A stretch of DNA of 9,219 nt from Planctomycetota bacterium (GTDB lineage: Bacteria; Planctomycetota; Planctomycetia; Pirellulales; Lacipirellulaceae): the NCBI GenBank assembly GCA_022614705.1, contig JAKEIB010000383.1:1-9219 (forward strand), given 5' to 3'. Numbering within the stretch: position 1 is the first letter of the stretch; each line of letters begins with the position of its first letter. The notes below the pieces were generated by a model. It had not been told where the DNA came from. It saw only the letters and a program-made list of their open reading frames with translations, and made no database searches. A program made the position numbers and the translations under genes. Shown one piece after another: positions 5,918 to 9,219 of this stretch.

Positions 5918-6004
5918 GCGAGTTTCTCCGAAACTCGCATTCACCACGTAGGCGATTCCGCCGCGGCGGACCGGCATCCGAGTTTCGGAGAAACTCGACT
6001 ACGT
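5910..6004 (+). repeat. REPIN-like palindromic element B
   Basis: The left unit is ACGTAG-G followed by hairpin CGAGTTTC-TCC-GAAACTCG (5912-5937). The right unit is hairpin CGAGTTTC-GGA-GAAACTCG followed by A-CTACGT (5979-6004). The two are reverse complements over 26 bases with one mismatch. Between them is a third GTAG-led piece: CCACGTAGGCGA recurs at 5910-5921 and 5944-5955, the second copy followed by the palindrome TCCGCCGCGGCGGA (5957-5970). Loops (TCC left, GGA right) and feet (GTAGGC left, GACTAC right) are the same as in element A, but the stems differ. The stop codon of the Uma2 gene is the TAG of the left foot. Confidence 0.75.
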
Positions 6005-6017
6005 ACTGTCAAGTACC

Positions 6018-6049
6018 AATTCTTGGCCACCCTCGCGCGGCCAAAAATT
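6018..6049 (+). terminator. strong hairpin downstream of the Uma2 gene
   Basis: AATT-C-TTGGCC (6018-6028) pairs with GGCCAA-A-AATT (6039-6049), ten base pairs with one mismatch and a ten-base loop. It lies 100 bases beyond the Uma2 stop. No clear T-tract follows on either strand beyond the AATT arm, so termination is only a possibility. The string TTGGCCACC recurs at about 6060. Confidence 0.3.
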
Positions 6050-6441
6050 CTTGTAGAAATTGGCCACCACTTGTGCTAGGGTGGTGCGTGAAATGACCGT
6101 CCGGGCGTTGCTGCTTGAAGAGCTCTCGCCGGCAGTCGCGCCGCAACTATCACAGTCTCTCGCATGCACAGGTTTAGCAACCTCCCTCTTGCCTCCGAGA
6201 CAGCTCTGCGGCGCGATACTCCGGGCCATTGGTAAGCGGGGTCCGCTCTGGGCGGTTGAGGTCTGGATCAAGCGTGCGCTCGTGCGCGGCTGTCAACCGC
6301 TGCCACGGTTGTCATAGTCGGCTGTGCGCGCCGCCGCTTGATCGTCGCCCCAGTGGGCCCATCATTTCTTTTTTTGAAGTCGTAAGGAAGTCAGCCAGAT
6401 CAAGGACACAAACACCCAATGCGCCCACTTACGACTTACAC
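6050..6441. other. about 390 bases with no recognisable gene
   Basis: On the plus strand, ATG 6093 opens a 74-codon frame to 6317, and on the minus strand a frame starting at TTG 6271 runs to 5999. Neither has a ribosome binding site, a recognisable motif or a plausible neighbour. The only visible structure is the inverted repeat at 6377-6437. A small RNA or leader cannot be excluded from sequence alone. Confidence 0.5.
6377..6437. repeat. inverted repeat beyond the regulator's stop
   Basis: AAGTCGTAAG (6377-6386) and CTTACGACTT (6428-6437) are perfect 10-base arms with a 41-base loop. The right arm ends four bases from the stop of the minus-strand regulator at 6442. A T7 run (6369-6375) flanks the left arm, but on the regulator's strand it reads as A, so it does not form a standard terminator. 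Confidence 0.4.
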
Positions 6442-7629
6442 CTAGTCCGCGATGAGCGTCTTCCGAAACGCCCGCGGCGTCGTGCCGAACGATTTGCGGA
6501 ACGCCACGCCGAACCGCGTTGCGTTCGAGAATCCGCACGCCAGCGCGATTTCCGTGATCGAAAGCTCGCGTCGTCCGAGAAGCTGCTTGCCGCGCTCCAG
6601 GCGCACGCGGCGGATTTCCTCGGCCGGCGAACGCCCCAGATAGGAGCGAAATTGAATTTCCAAGCTGCGACGCGAGATCGGAACTTCGCGCAAAATGTCT
6701 TCCACGACGATGCCGTGGTGCGCGTGCGTGCGAATATATCGCAGCGCTCGCACGACCGCCGGGTCGTCGATCGCCAGCACGTCGGTCGACTGCCGGCTCA
6801 CCACGCCGTGCGGTGCAATCAATACGGAGCCGTCGGGCGGATTCTCGCCCGCCATCATGCGGTGCAGCATGGCCGCCGCCTCGTGGCCGAGCCGCTCGCA
6901 AGCCACCGACACGCTGGAAAGCGGCGGCGTGGAGACCTCGCACAACAGTTCGTCCGTATCGCCCGCCAGAATCGCCACGTCATCCGGCACGCGCACTCCG
7001 CCGAAGTGGCAAATCTCCGTCAGTTGTCGCGCGTGATGCGCGTCGACCGCGAAAATCGCGATCGGACGCGGCAACGACGCCAGCCACCGATTCACGCGCC
7101 GTTGCTGCTCCGCCCAACCGATCTTGCGCCCAGCCCGATAGCCGGGCTGATACTCGTGACATTCGTAGCCGAGCTGAAGTGCCGCGCGAACGAATTGCTC
7201 GCCGCGGTTTTTCGAATACAGATGGCTGGGCGGCGCGAAATAGGCAAACTTGCGAAATCCCCGCGCCACCAAATGCTCCAGCGCCAGTCGTGCGCGCTCG
7301 GCTTCGTCGGTGATTACCACGCCGACGCCCGTCAGCCCCTCGAACACGTCGTCCACATTGACCACCGGCAGATTCTTTTCGCGGATGTGCTGACATTGAG
7401 TCCGAGTGGAAATGCGCGCGATGATGCCGTCGCCGTTCCAGCCCTCCGGAATTGCGGACCGCTGCTCGTGATCGCGCGGATCAATCAACAGATGCCAACG
7501 TGTATGCTTTTCCGCGTAGTGGGCGATGCCGCGGATGACACGCGCGCCCCAGCTCGTTTCCGTCTCGATCAGAACGGCAACGTGCTCAACATGAAATGGG
7601 TGGTTATTGCTTGTGCCTGGGGGAGTCAT
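6442..7629 (-). CDS. XylR-like AraC-family transcriptional regulator
   Basis: A 395-residue regulator. Residues 14-280 form a periplasmic-binding-protein-like sugar-sensing domain of the LacI/XylR kind: HVAVLIETETSWGARVIRGI at the start, RGFRKFAYFAPPSHLYSKNR in the middle, and VPDDVAILAGDTDELLCEVS plus TPPLSSVSV at the end, all characteristic of planctomycete XylR-type proteins. Residues 292-395 hold an AraC-type double helix-turn-helix (ILREVPISRRSLEIQFRSYL, then ITEIALACGFSNATRFGVAF). It should bind DNA in response to a sugar; the actual sugar is not visible. ATG 7629 fits the family start, but no good ribosome binding site precedes it, and the frame is open 85 codons further upstream to 7884. 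It is divergent from anmK with 305 bases between, so regulation of itself, of anmK or of distant sugar genes is possible. Confidence 0.85.
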   Translation of the reverse strand: MTPPGTSNNHPFHVEHVAVLIETETSWGARVIRGIAHYAEKHTRWHLLIDPRDHEQRSAIPEGWNGDGIIARISTRTQCQHIREKNLPVVNVDDVFEGLTGVGVVITDEAERARLALEHLVARGFRKFAYFAPPSHLYSKNRGEQFVRAALQLGYECHEYQPGYRAGRKIGWAEQQRRVNRWLASLPRPIAIFAVDAHHARQLTEICHFGGVRVPDDVAILAGDTDELLCEVSTPPLSSVSVACERLGHEAAAMLHRMMAGENPPDGSVLIAPHGVVSRQSTDVLAIDDPAVVRALRYIRTHAHHGIVVEDILREVPISRRSLEIQFRSYLGRSPAEEIRRVRLERGKQLLGRRELSITEIALACGFSNATRFGVAFRKSFGTTPRAFRKTLIAD

Positions 7630-7711
7630 CGAAAAGGACGGGTCCGAAAAGAGCGGCGAAGGCGGTGGACAGACGGCGTGGCGACCGGGTACGATCCAGG
7701 CTCCTACAGCC

Positions 7712-7743
7712 ATTGTAACAAGAATGCGCACGCTTCGTGCGCA
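7712..7743 (-). promoter_or_regulatory. candidate regulator promoter with overlapping palindrome
   Basis: Read on the minus strand, TGT-TACAAT (7720-7712) is an extended -10 box matching five of six positions, about 83 bases before ATG 7629. Where a -35 box would lie is the perfect palindrome TGCGCACG-CTT-CGTGCGCA (7725-7743), flanked by A6 and, beyond the palindrome GACATGTC (7751-7758), a T7 run (7765-7771). A palindrome over the -35 region suggests an operator. On the plus strand TTGACG (7856-7861) could belong to an anmK promoter, but its -10 partner is poor. The remaining bases between 7630 and 7934 show nothing else. Confidence 0.4.
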
Positions 7744-7934
7744 AAAAAGAGACATGTCGTTCAATTTTTTTCTCGGTGAAAACGGTTCGCCGCCAGGCGG
7801 CATGGCACTCAAAATGGGGAACGACCGCGACCCGAACCGTGGCCGCTCCGACCCATTGACGATTCGAGCGGCGCGCTTCAACATAGGGTCGCAAGTGCTT
7901 TCCAGAATTGGATTTGCAAAGGGGTAAACGGACG

Positions 7935-9014
7935 GTGGCCAAGAAGCAGCTGCAAAAAGTTTTGGGACTTATGAGCGGCACCTCCGCCGACGGCTCGGAT
8001 GTTGCGCTCATCGCCACCGACGGCGAAAACGCCATCGAGTTCTTCGGCGGCCTCACCCTACCCTACGACCGCGAGCTCCGAGCACGTCTTCTCGAAGCCT
8101 CGCAGCACGATGTGCCGCTGCTCGAACTGGCGCGCGTCGAGCGCGATATCACGCTTCACCACGCCGATGCCGTCGCCGAGCTCCTGAAAATGTTGCCGCG
8201 CGAGGCCGAAGGAACCGAGCTGATCGGCTTTCATGGTCACACGGTGCGACACGTGGCCAGCGAGCTCATCTGCTGGCAGATCGGCAATCCCTGGTTGCTC
8301 GCGGAAAGAACCGGTAAACGCGTGGTGAGCGATTTCCGCCGGCACGACGTCGCCGTTGGCGGCCACGGCGCGCCGCTGGTCGCCATGTTTCACCGGGCGC
8401 TATTCCCCAACGAGCCGCGGCCAACCGTGATCCTCAACTTGGGCGGCGTTGCGAACATCACCTGGCTGGGCGAGCACGAAGAAATCGTCGCCGGCGACAC
8501 CGGCCCCGGTTGCGGCCTCTTGGACGAATGGATTGAGGAAATGTCCGGCCAATCGCACGACAAGGACGGCGAGATCGCCAAGCGCGGCCGCGTGGATCAA
8601 GGAATCGTCGAGGCCGCGCTCGCGACACCGTTCTTTTCCAAGCCCCTGCCGCGCTCGGCCGATCGCTTCGAATTCGACCACGTCGACGTTTCGGGCCTAA
8701 GCGTCGAAGACGGCGCCGCGACGCTCTGCGCCGTTACCGTGCAAGCCATCGTAAGGGCCGTCCGCCGAATGCCGAAGCCGCCGCAAGTGCTGTGGGTCAC
8801 CGGCGGCGGCGTGCATCACCCGGTCATCATGCGGATGCTTGGCGAGAATTTTCCCAAGGTGCGCAACGTGCGCGAGATGAATCTCAATCCGGATACGCTC
8901 GAAGCCGAGTGTTTCGCCTGGCTCGCCGTTCGTCACACCAAGGGCCTGCCGCTCACGATCCCGGAAACGACCGGCTGCCGCGAACCGGTGTGCGGCGGCA
9001 CGATCACCTGCTAA
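7935..9014 (+). CDS. anmK: anhydro-N-acetylmuramic acid kinase
   Basis: A 359-residue kinase (EC 2.7.1.170) that opens the anhydro bond of 1,6-anhydro-MurNAc and phosphorylates it to MurNAc-6-phosphate, using ATP, in the cytoplasm. This is a step of peptidoglycan recycling. The ASKHA-type motifs are all present: LMSGTSADGSD (12-22, phosphate 1), GFHGHTVRH (98-106), NLGGVANIT (168-176), GDTGPG (187-192) with the catalytic Asp188, and TGGGVHHP (289-296). The ending TGCREPVCGG matches the family's TGA-RPV-G signature. Length is normal (about 360-390). GTG 7935 was chosen because AAAGGGG lies ten bases upstream; TTG 7908 would add nine residues. No other recycling gene such as murQ is in the window. 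It converges on the next gene with ten bases between stops. Confidence 0.92.
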   Translation: MAKKQLQKVLGLMSGTSADGSDVALIATDGENAIEFFGGLTLPYDRELRARLLEASQHDVPLLELARVERDITLHHADAVAELLKMLPREAEGTELIGFHGHTVRHVASELICWQIGNPWLLAERTGKRVVSDFRRHDVAVGGHGAPLVAMFHRALFPNEPRPTVILNLGGVANITWLGEHEEIVAGDTGPGCGLLDEWIEEMSGQSHDKDGEIAKRGRVDQGIVEAALATPFFSKPLPRSADRFEFDHVDVSGLSVEDGAATLCAVTVQAIVRAVRRMPKPPQVLWVTGGGVHHPVIMRMLGENFPKVRNVREMNLNPDTLEAECFAWLAVRHTKGLPLTIPETTGCREPVCGGTITC

Positions 9015-9024
9015 CTCGACTCGC

Positions 9025-9219
9025 TTAACGCGCTGTACGCGGTTGCGTCACACGCAAACTGCGCTCCGCTGGCCTCTCGTCCGCAGCTGAGCTCGCCGTC
9101 CGAATGGAAGTTGCATCTGTGGTCGCATCCTGCGCCTTCGCCGCAACGGTCGAAACCGCTTCCGGCGTCACGATGAATAACAACTCCACTTCTTGTTCTT
9201 GAACGACGTTTCCGGTGTC
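9025..9219 (-). CDS. C-terminal part of a possible secretin/CpaC-like protein (partial)
   Basis: The minus strand is open from the window edge for 64 codons to TAA at 9025-9027. The first residues, NVVQEQEVELLFIVTPEAV, resemble the final strand of the secretin domain (type II/III secretion and pilus CpaC proteins, pattern ELLI-VTP). The remaining 45 residues are rich in Ala, Thr and Arg and look disordered, as secretin tails often are. The body of the protein lies outside the window, so the identification is tentative. Convergent with anmK. Confidence 0.45.
   Translation of the reverse strand, partial: DTGNVVQEQEVELLFIVTPEAVSTVAAKAQDATTDATSIRTASSAADERPAERSLRVTQPRTAR

Noticed and set aside
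6024..6080. Sigma-54 promoter (TTGGCC...TTGTGCT)
   Set aside because: The spacing between GG and GC is 11 bases, not the required 10, and no gene follows within reach.
6060..6317. Possible small gene between the Uma2 gene and the regulator
   Set aside because: No ribosome binding site, no recognisable family and ordinary composition for out-of-frame GC-rich DNA.
6367..6390. T-run next to an inverted repeat as a terminator for the regulator
   Set aside because: On the regulator's strand the run is A, and on the plus strand it precedes the stem, so the order is wrong for intrinsic termination.
6229..7779. Open frame of 516 codons on the plus strand opposite the XylR-like regulator
   Set aside because: It is antisense to a gene with clear domains, is very rich in Arg, Ala and His, and has no motif; it reflects the GC-rich codon pattern of the regulator.

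Overview
The window most likely comes from a planctomycete of the Pirellulales type; this is inferred from gene content. It holds one complete secreted beta-repeat protein that ends in a dockerin-like calcium-binding segment (DFNHDGKVDAADYVVWR) and a PEP-CTERM anchor. There are also remnants of two more PEP-CTERM tails, two remnants of the C-terminus of a DUF1501-type protein, a XylR-like sugar regulator, an anhydromuramic acid kinase and GTAG-led palindromic repeats. No rRNA, tRNA or CRISPR array is visible.

Bases 1-1720 are a patch of gene debris around a toxin-antitoxin pair. They hold the last codons of an unknown gene, a PEP-CTERM gene without its 5' part, a frameshifted DUF1501 3' end, an intact mazEF pair (964-1532), a GTAG-led palindrome, and a second, nearly identical DUF1501 3' end with the same frameshift. 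Bases 1808-1905 hold a nested palindromic element with the layout of a REPIN. Next comes the large secreted protein gene (2011-4155). Its 3' end overlaps a convergent MNT-HEPN module on the minus strand (4130-4817), in which the nucleotidyltransferase is intact but the HEPN partner has an amber codon in its most conserved helix. Behind that module lies a frameshifted dockerin plus PEP-CTERM tail (4902-5179), then a Uma2-family nuclease-like gene (5237-5917) whose stop codon lies inside a second REPIN-like element (5910-6004). About 440 bases without a recognisable gene follow. The right side has a XylR-like AraC regulator on the minus strand (6442-7629), divergent from anmK (7935-9014). The C-terminus of a possible secretin (9025-9219, minus) enters from the right edge.

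The most unusual pattern is that both toxin-antitoxin type modules sit between two direct copies of the same kind of gene 3' end: DUF1501 tails around mazEF, and dockerin/PEP-CTERM tails around MNT-HEPN. In each pair the upstream copy is longer or complete and the downstream copy is 5'-truncated. This is what single-crossover integration of a circle carrying a gene tail plus a TA module would leave, though the second case could be chance because such tails are abundant in these genomes. The two palindromic elements share layout, loop sequences and one conserved asymmetry but have different stem sequences, as expected of REP/REPIN families under structural constraint.

On function, mazEF, MNT-HEPN and Uma2 are typical accessory genes. 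AnmK belongs to cell-wall recycling, and the divergent regulator may sense a sugar linked to it, but the sequence gives only position as support for that.
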